A stretch of 64,000 bases of DNA from SHAN690 sp041391765 (GTDB lineage Bacteria > Bacteroidota > Bacteroidia > Flavobacteriales_G > Salibacteraceae). A program made the translations under genes and the position numbers. This document shows positions 13,250 through 23,482 of this stretch, one piece after another. Within the stretch, counting starts at the first letter, position 1. Each line of letters starts with the position of its first letter. The notes beneath the pieces were generated by a model. It did no database searches. It was not told the origin of the DNA and was given only the letters and a program-made list of their open reading frames with translations. Where the stretch lies: positions 1 through 64,000 of the forward strand of contig JAWKNJ010000030.1 of the NCBI GenBank assembly GCA_041391765.1. The letters run 5' to 3'.

Positions 13250-15599
13250 CTAGATTTTCAACGTGGTGAGCAGCCAAGCAGATACAACCACAGATATTGA
13301 ACTGAGCGGCATGAGTATTGCAGCCACACGATCGAGGTCAGCTCACCTCTGATGGCGAATGAAAGACCGACCAAATTGTAAAGCAGAGGGCTGTGGTCCT
13401 CCACTTTACAATCGATATGCTCCTTCGCATACCTTAGAATAGCTCCGAAATCTTTCAGGTTTTCAGATCGGAAAATAACATCACATAGGGAGAGAAACTG
13501 TAAACATCATCAGCTACCTGCTCCCAATGTCCGCTTTTTTAAGGCTCCTGCATCGTTCAGTCCGTCTCCAAACATCAAGGTGCATTCACCAGCATCGTTC
13601 AATGCTGGGAGGTAGTGAAGTTTGGAAGTTGGAAGATTGATTGAAGTGAAGGAGTTCCTTCTGTTCAAAAAGCTCCGTCGTGCTTTCATCGGATGTGTTG
13701 TCACCACTATTAAGATGTAGCTTTCCAAAAGGCTTGAGTGAATGCAACATTTCTTTTTATACTTGCTTCTGCAGCTTTTTCGATGGTGAAATATCTTTAT
13801 TGTTTCTCAATTGATGTTCACATGAACGTACGATTTTGGTTTCGTCCGATTTATGGGCGTGACAGAATTGAGCACTTCCAGCATTATAGGTCTGACTTTT
13901 GTAAAATTGGAAACCAGTCCCTTTCCTGAAATTTCCTCGACATCATCAAGCAGTTTGGCACTGATCGGTTAACAGCCTGGCTCAATGGTTAAGCGATGAT
14001 GATGATCCGGTCATTAGAGAAAATCTTGAAGTTCGGTGAGCGAAAGGGAATGCCATAGTTAACTCGTTTGGCCTTGCTGCTCGTCAGGGTTCCGGTCTGT
14101 CCAAATACGAATGCGTTCGCAGATACCATGGTTTCTAATGTATTTGCATTTCGAACAAAAAAGCCCATCCTCCTAAAATTCTTGAAACATTTCCATTTGC
14201 AAAAGGCATTGCCAAGGCCAGAGCACACGGACAAGCAATGATGAGGACGGCAGTGAATGCGTCAGATGCTTCAGCTGGATCTATAAACATCCAACACGCA
14301 AGCGTGATGACTGCAATGGCCAAAATGGCAACGCTGAACCATTGACTGGTTCGGTCAATAATGGATGAAAAATGTCGTTTGTCATCGGAATCTCTGTTGA
14401 TATGTTGACCCCAGAGTTTAGTCAAATAGCCTTGTGCTGCACGATGAGTAACTAAGATGTCAATCGCACCCGAGGTTTGTCTTCCACCTGCGTAGAGTTT
14501 ATCTCCTTCTTGTTTTGAAACAATGTCTGACTCACCACTCACGAAGCTGTAGTCAATTGAGGCATTCTTTGATGCTAAAACACAATCTGCAGGAATTATC
14601 TGATTATTCAAAATTCGCAGGCGATCTCCCGGTTCAATGTCGTCCAACAGTCAAACCGTTTCTTGCATCCTGAATTCTAACCACCAGCGGAAAATAGGAC
14701 TTGAAGTCGCGGTCAAAGGCGAGCACCCAGAATACGTTCTTGACTGAAACCATTTACCAACCAACAAGGAAAATGAGACCGGCAAAAAGTCTGAAAATAT
14801 TTACTCCTGTAGCGGTGATTACCTCATAGGAGCTTCGAGCAAATAGTGTGATAATTCCCAAGGCTATTGGTACATCGATGGTAAGGTATTTCAACCGCAA
14901 GCTTTTCCAGGCACCAACCAGATAGTCCCGATCACTGTAAATGAGCACGGGAATACAAAGTAACAAGCTGAGCCATCCGAACAATCCTTTAAACTCTTCA
15001 AGTGAAGCATCACCGATATTGAGGTATTCCGGAAAACTGAACAACATCACATTGCCAAACACGAATCCGGCAAGCCCGAGTTTAATAATGAGTTTCCTTT
15101 CCTCGTGTTGTCCTTTTTCCTTAGAAGATTTTCGTTGAAGATCAGGAGAGTAGCCAAGCTTTTCAAGCAGTTCCACCAACTGCTTCAGGGATATAACATC
15201 TGCATCAAAAAGAATGCTTACCTCCTTTTTAATGAAGTTGACATCGGAACGGATTACTCCTTTTTCAATCTTATTGAGTTTTTCTAACAACCAGATACAG
15301 GCTGCGCAGTGTATGGATGGCAGGTAAAAAGTGATCTTGTTTTGATGCCCTTCTCTGAAATCAATTAGTTCGTTTTTTACCTCATCCAACTCCAAAAACT
15401 CCAAGGAGTCGTGCCGAGCATTTTGGCTCAAACCGGGGTTTGACTCGATGTTGTAATAATTTCCAAGACCCGTGTCTTTTAGCAGGCTATAGACCGTCTT
15501 GCATCCATGACAGCAAAAGGAATGTTGGTCAAACGAGATAAGCTCATCTGCACAATTCTCACCGCAGTGGTAGCATGAAACAACAGTTTCGGTTGACAT
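13250..15599 (-). pseudogene. ccoI: Decayed copper-translocating P-type ATPase CcoI/FixI
   Basis: Remnant of the ATPase that supplies copper to cbb3 oxidase. The first 281 codons are intact (CYHCGENC and FCCHGC zinc-like motif, HMA site SIHCAACIWLL, membrane helices) and stop at 14754. A TTGG duplication there breaks the frame; correcting it gives GKWFQ. Later pieces occur in changing frames: VLAFDRDFKSYFPL, MDDIEPGDRLRILNNQIIPA (14647), ACPCALALA (about 14220), GDGLNDAGAL (about 13550) and the C-terminal membrane segment LLYNLVGLSFAI then AAILMPLSSISVVV ending at 13250. The phosphorylation motif DKTGT reads GQTGT (about 14090), so the catalytic Asp is lost. Multiple indels plus a catalytic change mean true decay. 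Confidence 0.9.
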
Positions 15600-15736
15600 G
15601 AGGTGCAAATGTCAGGATGCGATCAAATTAAGGGATGACTTTGCTTAAATCAAAGAATGATTTGAGTCAATTAAAATTCATTGATCAATAAGGATCAGAG
15701 GAGTAGAAACCAACGAGCCTTCTCGTTTGCACTAGA

Positions 15737-16174
15737 TCATTCGTTTGGTTCGCCATCGCGCAGCAATGTGATAATTTGCTTAATGGCTAAGGCAGCAGCA
15801 TCACATTGATCTCCGCACTTCATCTTTAAGTTAGTGCGCTCATAGAACTGTCGAGTATCACGAATTACAATTTCACGTTCAATGCAATCTTGCGCCTTAT
15901 CCCAACAAGAAATAATAACCGAGCTTTCCTCTTGAGAATAATAGATGCCCTTTTCAGTGTCGATCATCTCTGGGAATAAATAATCAATGCGCGCCACCTG
16001 ACCTTTGCTCGTATATTCTATGCGCAGGTTTCCATCTTCGTTGAATAGCTGGCAACTTTCATCTGTCATGATGTTCACATAGTTCAAAAGATTAACAATT
16101 TCGGAATCTTGAGCATGGAAAGATCCAGTGAAAACTAGAAATAAAGTGGGGACTACGAATAGTGCTTTCAGCAT
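15737..16174 (-). CDS. Secreted hypothetical protein
   Basis: From ATG 16174 (MLKALFVVPTLFLVFTGSF) a 145-residue protein with a signal peptide ending near HAQ. A longer reading to 16228 adds a basic leader and is less likely. The mature part has four or more Cys residues (for example SCWDKAQDCIE and MKCGDQCDAAA), suggesting disulfides in the periplasm. Family not recognised. It lies upstream of the ccoI relic on the same strand with no clear operon link. Confidence 0.65.
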   Translation of the reverse strand: MLKALFVVPTLFLVFTGSFHAQDSEIVNLLNYVNIMTDESCQLFNEDGNLRIEYTSKGQVARIDYLFPEMIDTEKGIYYSQEESSVIISCWDKAQDCIEREIVIRDTRQFYERTNLKMKCGDQCDAAALAIKQIITLLRDGEPNE

Positions 16175-16277
16175 TGGATATTTGGATTTTATGATTCTCC
16201 TTATTGGTTTACAAAGGTAAATTTCCAAAATGTTTGCATTCGGATACTTTCCTTTTTAACAACGATACGGATGCAGG

Positions 16278-17150
16278 TCAATTCCTCCTCGGATGACTTT
16301 TAAAGAATTCCCACATTAGTTCATTGGCATCAATGACTGTGGATGGAGTGTCTGCTTTTTTTCTGGGTTGAGTACCTCCAGGCCAGCTATGTCCTCCGTC
16401 ATTAGTTATGTAGAATTGAATTTCGGAGGAATCCGCACAATTTGAATTTGACCAAAAGTCGAATCCGTCAGTCGCGGAGGTTGAATCATTCATGCATCTG
16501 AGGTGCGATGCCCAAAACTGACGAACAGAATCCAGAGCTGGATTGTAATGATCGCTGATCCCGCTACCGATGCCGCCATCAACGGGAACATTGCGATCCT
16601 TCTTTGAATGAAAGTGAATGATGCTGAAATTGCTCGATGGGGCACAGTCTGTGACCATGGTTCCGGCTACAGGGGCTATGGCGGCTATATTGTCAAGCTC
16701 GCAAGCAAGTCGATAGCTCATCATAGCTCCATTTGACATACCGGTAACATAAATACGTCTGGAATCAATGTTATAATTACTCAAAAGGTGATTTATCAGA
16801 ACTGATATAAACCCGACATCATCAACATCGTTCTTGGATGCTTTTCCACAGCACCATCCTGCATTCCAGGTTCTGTTAAGCCCATTCGGAGAGCATAGGA
16901 TGAAGCCTTTTTCATCGCTAAGTTCTGGCAGTCCACTTTGACTTTCGATGTTTTTCGCACTTCCTGTGCCCCCATGAAGAGCAATTACCAGACTAGTGGT
17001 TACAGATTCACTATAAGTTTTTGGTATGTGCAAAAGGTAAGTTCTGGTTTCCCCATCGTGTTTGAATTTCAGGTAATCAGATTCGAATTTGCTCCGCTTG
17101 CATGAGACAAGAGCAATGAAGACCAATACGAGCGCAAAGCTTGAACGCAT
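16278..17150 (-). CDS. Polyhydroxybutyrate depolymerase/feruloyl esterase-like lipoprotein (LpqC type)
   Basis: Alpha/beta hydrolase of 290 residues in the CE1/PHB-depolymerase family. The N-terminus MRSSFALVLVFIALVSCKR is a lipoprotein signal. An oxyanion-region motif is LVIALHGGTGSAKN; the nucleophile elbow is GMSNGAMMS; the catalytic Asp is likely in SKKDRNVPVDGG; and the His is in NDGGHSWPGG. A Trp/Cys-rich NRTWNAGWCCGKA motif is typical of the group. Probably cleaves ester bonds in polymers at the cell surface. TTG at 17156 is a possible earlier start; ATG 17150 is preferred. Confidence 0.85.
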   Translation of the reverse strand: MRSSFALVLVFIALVSCKRSKFESDYLKFKHDGETRTYLLHIPKTYSESVTTSLVIALHGGTGSAKNIESQSGLPELSDEKGFILCSPNGLNRTWNAGWCCGKASKNDVDDVGFISVLINHLLSNYNIDSRRIYVTGMSNGAMMSYRLACELDNIAAIAPVAGTMVTDCAPSSNFSIIHFHSKKDRNVPVDGGIGSGISDHYNPALDSVRQFWASHLRCMNDSTSATDGFDFWSNSNCADSSEIQFYITNDGGHSWPGGTQPRKKADTPSTVIDANELMWEFFKSHPRRN

Positions 17151-17320
17151 ATTCAAATCTAGTTTGTCTCGCTTATACTATATTGAGATTTAAGTTTATT
17201 GATGTTTGAAATTCATAGACAATCAAAGCGGGGTTATGAGCAACTTGATACTTTTACTGCCGTCTTTAGATGGAATCCTCTCGTTATGAAAAGGTTCTCT
17301 ATTTTAGATTCATTATTCTA

Positions 17321-20269
17321 ATGCGGCTACCTAACTTACTTAAAGCGCTTATTGCTCAATTAACACTATTGCTTTGGGTAGGTTCTGCCAAGGCTCAAGT
17401 TCCCACTGTTCAGGATTGCCTGGGCGCCATCAGGTTGTGCACAGATACGGTAGTTGTTAATTTCAATCACAACGGAATGGGGAACTATGCGAATGAAATT
17501 GCAAACGTATCCAGTTGCTATGCCCCGGAGCAACGAAGTGTTTGGATAACTTTCACGATTCAACAAGGCGGAATCCTCCGTTTCGAAATCAATCCAACTG
17601 CAACTAATCAGGATCATGACTGGACACTATTCGATATGACCAACACGACCTGTGCTGCGCTGGCTACCACTACTGGCGCCTCCGCAGCGATGGTTCGATC
17701 AAATACTTGGGGAGCATTTGGTTTTAATGGATCAACCGGAGTTAGCACTCCGAATGGGGGCATTGGAACGTGTAACGGCCCCGGAGGAACAAATGGCCCG
17801 AAGTGGTGTGCTGATTTGACGGTGCCTGTCGGAAACACATATGCTTTGCACATTACGAATTGGACAGGTTCAGTCTATGGATTTGAAGTGGATTTTTCGT
17901 CTTCTACAGCGGTTCTTTATGACAGTATTGCTCCATATATGGATACAATAACTTCCGTCACAAGTTGCAACAGCTTCAGTACGATTACAGTTAAGTTTTC
18001 AGAGCCAATAAAATGTGATTCTACCCAAGCTGCAGATTTTGCAATTTTTGGTCCGGGAGGCGTGCATACGGTAACCAGCATTTCAAGCACAGCTTGTACA
18101 GCCGGACAAGATTACTCGGATACTTACACCCTTACATTTACTCCAGCGGTTACTCAGATAGGTAATTATCAATTAAAAATCATTCCAGGTGCTGGATATG
18201 TAGAAGATGCTTGCGGTAATCTAGATTTCAGTGATAGCTTATCATTTGAATTTAGTGGAGGTGTTGATTTTGATATGATCGCGACAAATCCCGTATGCAA
18301 TGGTTTTTGTGACGGTGAAATACAAACTACAATAACGGAGGGGCTTGCTCCATTTACTTACCATTGGAATGGTGGATTGCCTGCAAATTCAGGTCAAACT
18401 AATTTATGCGCTACCACATATTCGGTCACTGTTACGGATAATGCGGGGTGCACTAAATCGAAGAGCATACTTGTTTCTCAACCAACACCGATTATTTCAA
18501 CAATTGATACAACTCATTGGGTGTCCTGCTACGGAACTACCAATTGTGATGGGGGAGCAAAGGTTATTGCATCTGGAGGCACACCGCCTTATTATTACTT
18601 CTGGCCAAGTTCAGAATACACTCAAGTAGCAACCAAACTATGTGCGGGTTCAAATCATGTCACAGTTACGGATGCGAATGGATGCGTGGATTCCGTTGAG
18701 GCATTTATTCTTACACCTGATTCTATTGTGACCAGTGGTCATGGTGATACATTGATTTGTATTACTAATGTGGCCGCAATTGCCGCTACATCGATCGGAG
18801 GAACACCGCCATTCACATATATCTGGACTGAAGGAAGTCTTTCTGGTCCGGTGGTGGGTTTGAACCCTACATTGTCGTTAACTCCCAACGTCACGACCAG
18901 TTATTATGTGACTTCAACCGATTCTAAAGGATGTGAGGGGGACACGTCTATTGTCGTTGTTAATGTTCGTCCGCCATTGGGACTTGAACTTCCGCTACCG
19001 GATACTATTTGTCCAGGAGATACATCGGAAGTGTTTGCTTTCGGACTCGGTGGCGATAGTGTGTATACATATTCATGGAGTACAGGTGAATTTGGCAAGT
19101 CAGTGATGGTCGCCCCTTCCGTATCTCAATGGTACTATGTTACGGTTGGCGATGATTGCGGAACACCCCAGTATGCTGATTCTGTTTTCCAACAAGTGGG
19201 TGGATACAGTCCAATCAAAGCAGAAATAAGAGTTGAGGACGATTCGCTTTGCCCTGGTGAATCCATCTATATGATTGCGAAAGGATATGGTGGATTCGGA
19301 GGTCCGGACGAGTACAGATTCAAATGGGAGCATGTTGATGATGAAAACAAAATCCAATTCATTCAGCCAAAACAAACCAAGAAGTATTCAGTTATTATTA
19401 ATGACTTGTGTTTGAGTGAGCCTGGATATGATACAATCACTGTTTACATTGGCGAAACTGAACTTCCCGAAGTGAGCTTTTCTCCTGAAAAGGCGTGTGC
19501 TCAAAACGACATTACGATGACCATTAACAAGCCATTGCCGGGATACAGCTATCGTTGGGATATGGGCGATGGATGGGTCTTTGAAGAAAAGAACGATTCA
19601 GTTATCTACTATCAATACACTGATACCGGGTGTTATGATGTTTCAATGGATTTAATTTCCGATTTTGGTTGTGTGGCTAGCATGGACTTCGATTGCGCGA
19701 TTAGAGTTTTACAACAACCAGTTGCCAGTTTTAGCAGCACACCTTCAACGCCAACAAATCTTCAACCTATTTTGAAGTTCGAAAACCAATCACTCGGTGC
19801 CGATAATTGGACATGGACAATTGAACATAATGACATCAAGAATGTTCCTGTCATTTCACATGAATTCAATGAGTTCAATGATTATTATGAAGTGAGACTG
19901 GTGGCTCAATCAAAGGACGGATGTTTGGATACCATGGTAAGAGTGTTATCCTATGAAATGGAAACTACACTCTTTTATCCTACTAGTTTTACTCCTAATG
20001 GCGATGGCTTGAACGACTGCTTTCAAATTATGACTGAAGGAGTTCCATTCGAGCATTTTGACCTCACAATCTATGATCGTTGGGGAAGACAAGTTTTCAG
20101 AAGTATAAATCAACATCAATGTTGGGATGGCACCAATCCATTCAGCGAGATCATGAATAGTGGTTCGTACCCATTTGTCCTTCGTTATCGAGATCATACC
20201 GGAGTTGAAAAAATGATTTCTGATAAGGTGGTCATTTCTATCACAGGTGATAAAACCGAGCTTCACTAA
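17321..20269 (+). CDS. Large T9SS-secreted protein with SprB-like and PKD domains, type B sorting domain
   Basis: Cell-surface protein of 982 residues from ATG 17321, with signal peptide MRLPNLLKALIAQLTLLLW...AKAQ. It contains a jelly-roll-like N-terminal region, an Ig/cadherin-like stretch around 200-310, then SprB-like repeats (NPVCNGFCDGEIQTTITEG, CYGTTNCDGGAKVIASGG, each followed by YSVTVTDNAGC-type ends), a PKD-like domain (FSPEKACAQNDITM...DTGCYDVSM) and a C-terminal type B sorting domain (FYPTSFTPNGDGLNDCFQI, YDRWGRQVF, WDGTN, GSYPFVLRY). That domain directs export by the type IX secretion system and gliding-associated surface display. An upstream ATG at 17270 is less likely because the signal peptide begins at 17321. 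Confidence 0.9.
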   Translation: MRLPNLLKALIAQLTLLLWVGSAKAQVPTVQDCLGAIRLCTDTVVVNFNHNGMGNYANEIANVSSCYAPEQRSVWITFTIQQGGILRFEINPTATNQDHDWTLFDMTNTTCAALATTTGASAAMVRSNTWGAFGFNGSTGVSTPNGGIGTCNGPGGTNGPKWCADLTVPVGNTYALHITNWTGSVYGFEVDFSSSTAVLYDSIAPYMDTITSVTSCNSFSTITVKFSEPIKCDSTQAADFAIFGPGGVHTVTSISSTACTAGQDYSDTYTLTFTPAVTQIGNYQLKIIPGAGYVEDACGNLDFSDSLSFEFSGGVDFDMIATNPVCNGFCDGEIQTTITEGLAPFTYHWNGGLPANSGQTNLCATTYSVTVTDNAGCTKSKSILVSQPTPIISTIDTTHWVSCYGTTNCDGGAKVIASGGTPPYYYFWPSSEYTQVATKLCAGSNHVTVTDANGCVDSVEAFILTPDSIVTSGHGDTLICITNVAAIAATSIGGTPPFTYIWTEGSLSGPVVGLNPTLSLTPNVTTSYYVTSTDSKGCEGDTSIVVVNVRPPLGLELPLPDTICPGDTSEVFAFGLGGDSVYTYSWSTGEFGKSVMVAPSVSQWYYVTVGDDCGTPQYADSVFQQVGGYSPIKAEIRVEDDSLCPGESIYMIAKGYGGFGGPDEYRFKWEHVDDENKIQFIQPKQTKKYSVIINDLCLSEPGYDTITVYIGETELPEVSFSPEKACAQNDITMTINKPLPGYSYRWDMGDGWVFEEKNDSVIYYQYTDTGCYDVSMDLISDFGCVASMDFDCAIRVLQQPVASFSSTPSTPTNLQPILKFENQSLGADNWTWTIEHNDIKNVPVISHEFNEFNDYYEVRLVAQSKDGCLDTMVRVLSYEMETTLFYPTSFTPNGDGLNDCFQIMTEGVPFEHFDLTIYDRWGRQVFRSINQHQCWDGTNPFSEIMNSGSYPFVLRYRDHTGVEKMISDKVVISITGDKTELH

Positions 20270-20315
20270 TCGGACTTACTTTTTGTTTTGAGTTACTTTA
20301 GCTCAAAATCAATTC

Positions 20316-21383
20316 ATGGCTCGTTTCATAACCAAATCCCGTTCTGAGATAGGCGATTCACCCTATGAACTAAAGTTTAGGGGAAAACAAAAGGCTGAGA
20401 ATATTCTTATGCGCGTCATCGATTTTGATGCCGACCATCTTGAAGAATATCAGCTCAATGAGTTTCGGGACATTCAAAAGCATCTTGACACTGATACAGT
20501 TACTTGGCTGAACGTGGATGGTTTACATGACGCAGATCTTATTCAACAGATTGGTGAGGTATTCGAGTTGGATAGAATCATTATGTCGGATGTTCTTGAT
20601 ACTGATAAGCGCCCCAAGGTTCAAGAATATGAAGAGTGTATATATGTCTCGGTCAAGATGCTGAGATATGACGAATCAGAGAACGAATTGTACACTGAGA
20701 ATTTAAGCTTGATTATTGCCGAGAATCTGCTGATTTCATTTCAAGAAAGAAAGGGAGACGTTTTCGAGCCGGTCAGAGAAAGAATTCGCAAGCAAAAAAG
20801 AAAGATACGTGCGTCAGGCACTGATTACCTGGCATTTGCGCTTTTGGATATCGTAATAGACAATTACATCTACATCCTAAGTGTGCTTGGGGAAAAGATC
20901 GAGAATTTGGAGGATAGAATGATACAGAATCAATCCAAAAAGGTCATAGAGAAAATCAATGAATACAAACGTGAAATCAACTACTTACGTAAGAATATTC
21001 AACCTGCTCGTGAGATGATCTACTCCTTGAGTAAATTAGACAGCGAATTAATTGATAAGGATTCAACCGAAGTACATTGGAAGGAGCTTCAAGATAATAT
21101 CGTTCAAGCGATAGAAACTTCTGACAGCTACCGAGAAATCTTATCCGATATGCTCAATATCTATCACACCACTTTGAGCACGCGACTGAACGATACAATG
21201 AAATTCCTCACCATTTTCTCCGTCATATTTATCCCTTTAACGTTCATCGCAGGTATTTATGGAACCAATTTCGATAATGTGCCTGAACTTCATTATCGAT
21301 ATAGCTATTTTATTATGTGGGCCGTGATGGTCGCCATCGCCATTGGCATGGTTATCTACTTCAAACGCAAAAAATGGTTTTGA
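20316..21383 (+). CDS. corA: CorA-type magnesium/cobalt transporter
   Basis: Inner-membrane divalent metal channel of 355 residues. The cytosolic domain (MLRYDESENELYTENLS, a long helix with IENLEDRMIQNQSKKVIEKI) precedes two C-terminal membrane helices. The signature loop reads FIPLTFIAGIYGTNFDNVPE, with GTN in place of the usual GMN; this variant is widespread in Bacteroidota CorA. The C-terminus YFKRKKWF is basic, as in the family. It overlaps the next gene by 10 nt. Confidence 0.92.
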   Translation: MARFITKSRSEIGDSPYELKFRGKQKAENILMRVIDFDADHLEEYQLNEFRDIQKHLDTDTVTWLNVDGLHDADLIQQIGEVFELDRIIMSDVLDTDKRPKVQEYEECIYVSVKMLRYDESENELYTENLSLIIAENLLISFQERKGDVFEPVRERIRKQKRKIRASGTDYLAFALLDIVIDNYIYILSVLGEKIENLEDRMIQNQSKKVIEKINEYKREINYLRKNIQPAREMIYSLSKLDSELIDKDSTEVHWKELQDNIVQAIETSDSYREILSDMLNIYHTTLSTRLNDTMKFLTIFSVIFIPLTFIAGIYGTNFDNVPELHYRYSYFIMWAVMVAIAIGMVIYFKRKKWF

Positions 21384-21847
21384 CAATTATTAAAGCACTA
21401 TTGCGCATAACCGGCTCCTGCGCTAAGTGTATTTGGGTATTGCTGATTATGTTTAGTCTTGAAGCATGCCGTGTAAATCACAGCCGTGATGTTGAAACTA
21501 TTAATGATGTATTAGAGGGACAGCGCAGGGCGTGGAATAATGGAGACCTTGAAGGCTACATGCGAGGATATTGGATGAGTGATTCATTGGTTTTTTCAGG
21601 GGGCAAGTCAATCAGTCAAGGATGGCAAGATGCTTTGAACCGATATAAGCAATCCTATCCTGATAAAGAAGCCATGGGAAACCTAGAATTTTCCGAGTTT
21701 GACTTAAGGTTTCTTTCTCTAGGCAGTGCATATTCTACTGGAAAGTGGACGCTATACCGGTCTGAGGACACGCTCAGTGGACGATTTACGCTTATTTGGA
21801 AAAAGGTGAACGGAGCTTGGGTAATTGTCGCAGACCACAGTTCTTAA
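21374..21847 (+). CDS. NTF2-like/DUF4440 family lipoprotein
   Basis: From ATG 21374 a 157-residue protein with a hydrophobic leader ending in a lipobox-like Cys (MFSLEACRVNH). The mature part has the cone-shaped NTF2-like pattern (LEGQRRAWNNGDLEGYMRGY, DSLVFSGG, SQGWQDALNRYKQSYPD, RFTLIWKKVNGAWVIVADHSS). Many Bacteroidota carry such SnoaL/DUF4440 lipoproteins of unknown substrate. It overlaps corA by 10 nt, so the two are probably cotranscribed. Confidence 0.8.
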   Translation: MVLTIIKALLRITGSCAKCIWVLLIMFSLEACRVNHSRDVETINDVLEGQRRAWNNGDLEGYMRGYWMSDSLVFSGGKSISQGWQDALNRYKQSYPDKEAMGNLEFSEFDLRFLSLGSAYSTGKWTLYRSEDTLSGRFTLIWKKVNGAWVIVADHSS

Positions 21848-21851
21848 AATA

Positions 21852-21859
21852 TATATTTG
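21852..21859 (+). promoter_or_regulatory. Bacteroidota-type -7 box
   Basis: TATATTTG matches the Bacteroidota TAnnTTTG -7 element, about 45 nt before the start codon at 21905. A TTG lies about 25 nt upstream, somewhat farther than ideal. Prediction from consensus only. Confidence 0.35.
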
Positions 21860-21904
21860 CCATTCGTGCGCATTCATAAATTTGGCGACCGATCCATGGT
21901 ATTC

Positions 21905-23473
21905 ATGAGAAAACTTCTAACCCTAATTCTGGTATTTTTTGTTCTGGCAAGTATTTCTGCGGTAGCGCAGGACAGCCATGCACAGCCAACAGGGGATGAG
22001 AATCGCGCAGACAAGTTATTTTTTGATGAGAATTATAAAGAGGCCCTCAAGGAATATTTGATTGTATTGAAGAGTAAGCCAGAGGATATTAAGGTTAACT
22101 ATAATATCGGACTGTGTTACCTTAATTCTGACTATGATAAGGTCAAGTCGATTCCGTTTTTTGAAAAGATTACTTTCTATGATGAGGAGGCGGCCACAGT
22201 TTACTTCTTAATGGGAAAAGCTTACCAGAGTGTGCACAAGTTTGACCGAGCCATCGAAATGTTCAATCGGTTCATAGAGACCTACGCGATGGGTGCGGAG
22301 TATTCGATCGAAGAAGCGGAAATTGAAATCGAGTACTGCGAAAACGCGTACCAGTTGATCAAGTTCCCAAAGGGTTGTCTTTATGAAAACTTAGGTCCGG
22401 CAATAAATGGTCCATTTCCTGATTATTTTCCATTTGTTACCATTGACGAAAGTTTCTTGGTATATACTTCGAAGCGGGATGACGGCAGTGTCGAATTACC
22501 TGATGGAACATTTGCTTCTAACATCTACTATTCTAGGGTGGTTGATGGGGAATATGCTCCGGCCATACACATGCCGGGTGCAGACAATGATCCTTCAGAA
22601 AGTGAAGTAATCGTAGGTATGTCAGCTGATGGTGAACAAATGCTTTTAATGAAGGGTCTTGAAAGTATTAGTGGAGATATTTATGAGGCTGATTTTTCGG
22701 ATGACCATCTTGAGAATGTCAAGCCGCTGAGTGATAAGATTAACTCGAAAAGAGCGCGTGAGATTGCGGCCACATATGGGCAGGATAGAAACGTGATATT
22801 CTTCGTGAGCGATCGTGAAGGTGGATATGGAGGAACAGATATTTGGATAGTAAAGAAGCTTCCGAATGGACAGTGGGCGGTTCCTTACAATGCCGGGCCG
22901 GGAGTGAACACTGAAAGAGACGAAGACTTTCCTAATCTTTCACCGGACGGTCAGTATCTTTTCTTTAGCTCTAAAGGCCACTTCTCCATGGGAGGATATG
23001 ACATCTTCAAGGCTAAATGGGATCCAGACTCAAACACTTTCTTGAACCCGAGAAATCTAGGCTATCCGGTGAACTCCGTTGATGACGATATGAATTACCG
23101 TGAGTCCAAGACGGGTCGCTATGGGTACATATCTGCGTTGCGGCCAGAAGGTTATGGAGATTATGACATTTATCGATTAACTATCACCGAAATAGAGTCG
23201 GAATACACTGTGTTACGAGGCTCAATAAAGTCCGATGCAAATCAAGTTGTCAATTCATCTATCACAGTTGTTGATTTAAAATCCGGTGATTTGGTTGGAA
23301 CCTATACTCCAAATCAGAATTCCCAACGCTATGTAATAATTGTAGAGCCAGGTGAGTTCGATGTGTTGGTTGAGGCTGAGGGCATGCAACCTGTGGTTTT
23401 TGAAGTGAAAATCCTGGGCAAAAGCTCATTTCAGCCTGAGATTGTCAAGGACATCAACATGATTCCTGAATAG
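21905..23473 (+). CDS. TPR and PD40 beta-propeller envelope protein (PorE/gliding-like, no OmpA domain)
   Basis: From ATG 21905 a 522-residue protein with signal peptide MRKLLTLILVFFVLASISA. TPR-like repeats (ENRADKLFFDENYKEALKEY, VNYNIGLCYLNSDY, VYFLMGKAYQSVHKFDRAIE) are followed by a six-bladed WD40/PD40-like propeller (FPFVTIDESFLVYTSKR, VIFFVSDREGGYGGTDIWIV, FPNLSPDGQYLFFSSKGH, GGYDIF, YGDYDIY). A carboxypeptidase-regulatory-like domain ends the protein. This is the architecture of PorE and related outer-membrane proteins but without the peptidoglycan-binding OmpA domain, so its link to T9SS is only suggestive. Confidence 0.82.
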   Translation: MRKLLTLILVFFVLASISAVAQDSHAQPTGDENRADKLFFDENYKEALKEYLIVLKSKPEDIKVNYNIGLCYLNSDYDKVKSIPFFEKITFYDEEAATVYFLMGKAYQSVHKFDRAIEMFNRFIETYAMGAEYSIEEAEIEIEYCENAYQLIKFPKGCLYENLGPAINGPFPDYFPFVTIDESFLVYTSKRDDGSVELPDGTFASNIYYSRVVDGEYAPAIHMPGADNDPSESEVIVGMSADGEQMLLMKGLESISGDIYEADFSDDHLENVKPLSDKINSKRAREIAATYGQDRNVIFFVSDREGGYGGTDIWIVKKLPNGQWAVPYNAGPGVNTERDEDFPNLSPDGQYLFFSSKGHFSMGGYDIFKAKWDPDSNTFLNPRNLGYPVNSVDDDMNYRESKTGRYGYISALRPEGYGDYDIYRLTITEIESEYTVLRGSIKSDANQVVNSSITVVDLKSGDLVGTYTPNQNSQRYVIIVEPGEFDVLVEAEGMQPVVFEVKILGKSSFQPEIVKDINMIPE

Positions 23474-23482
23474 GTTTAGGCC

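Noticed and set aside
15600..15680. FNR-type site upstream of the ccoI relic
   Set aside because: ATCAAA-n6-TTTGA is arranged the wrong way round for TTGAT-n4-ATCAA, and TTGATCA at 15682 lacks a proper second half.
17270..17320. Upstream start for the large T9SS protein at 17270
   Set aside because: The signal peptide begins at ATG 17321; the extra residues are polar and precede it without a role.
21260..21290. GTN instead of GMN in CorA as a mutant channel
   Set aside because: GTN is a frequent variant in Bacteroidota CorA proteins, so it does not imply loss of function.
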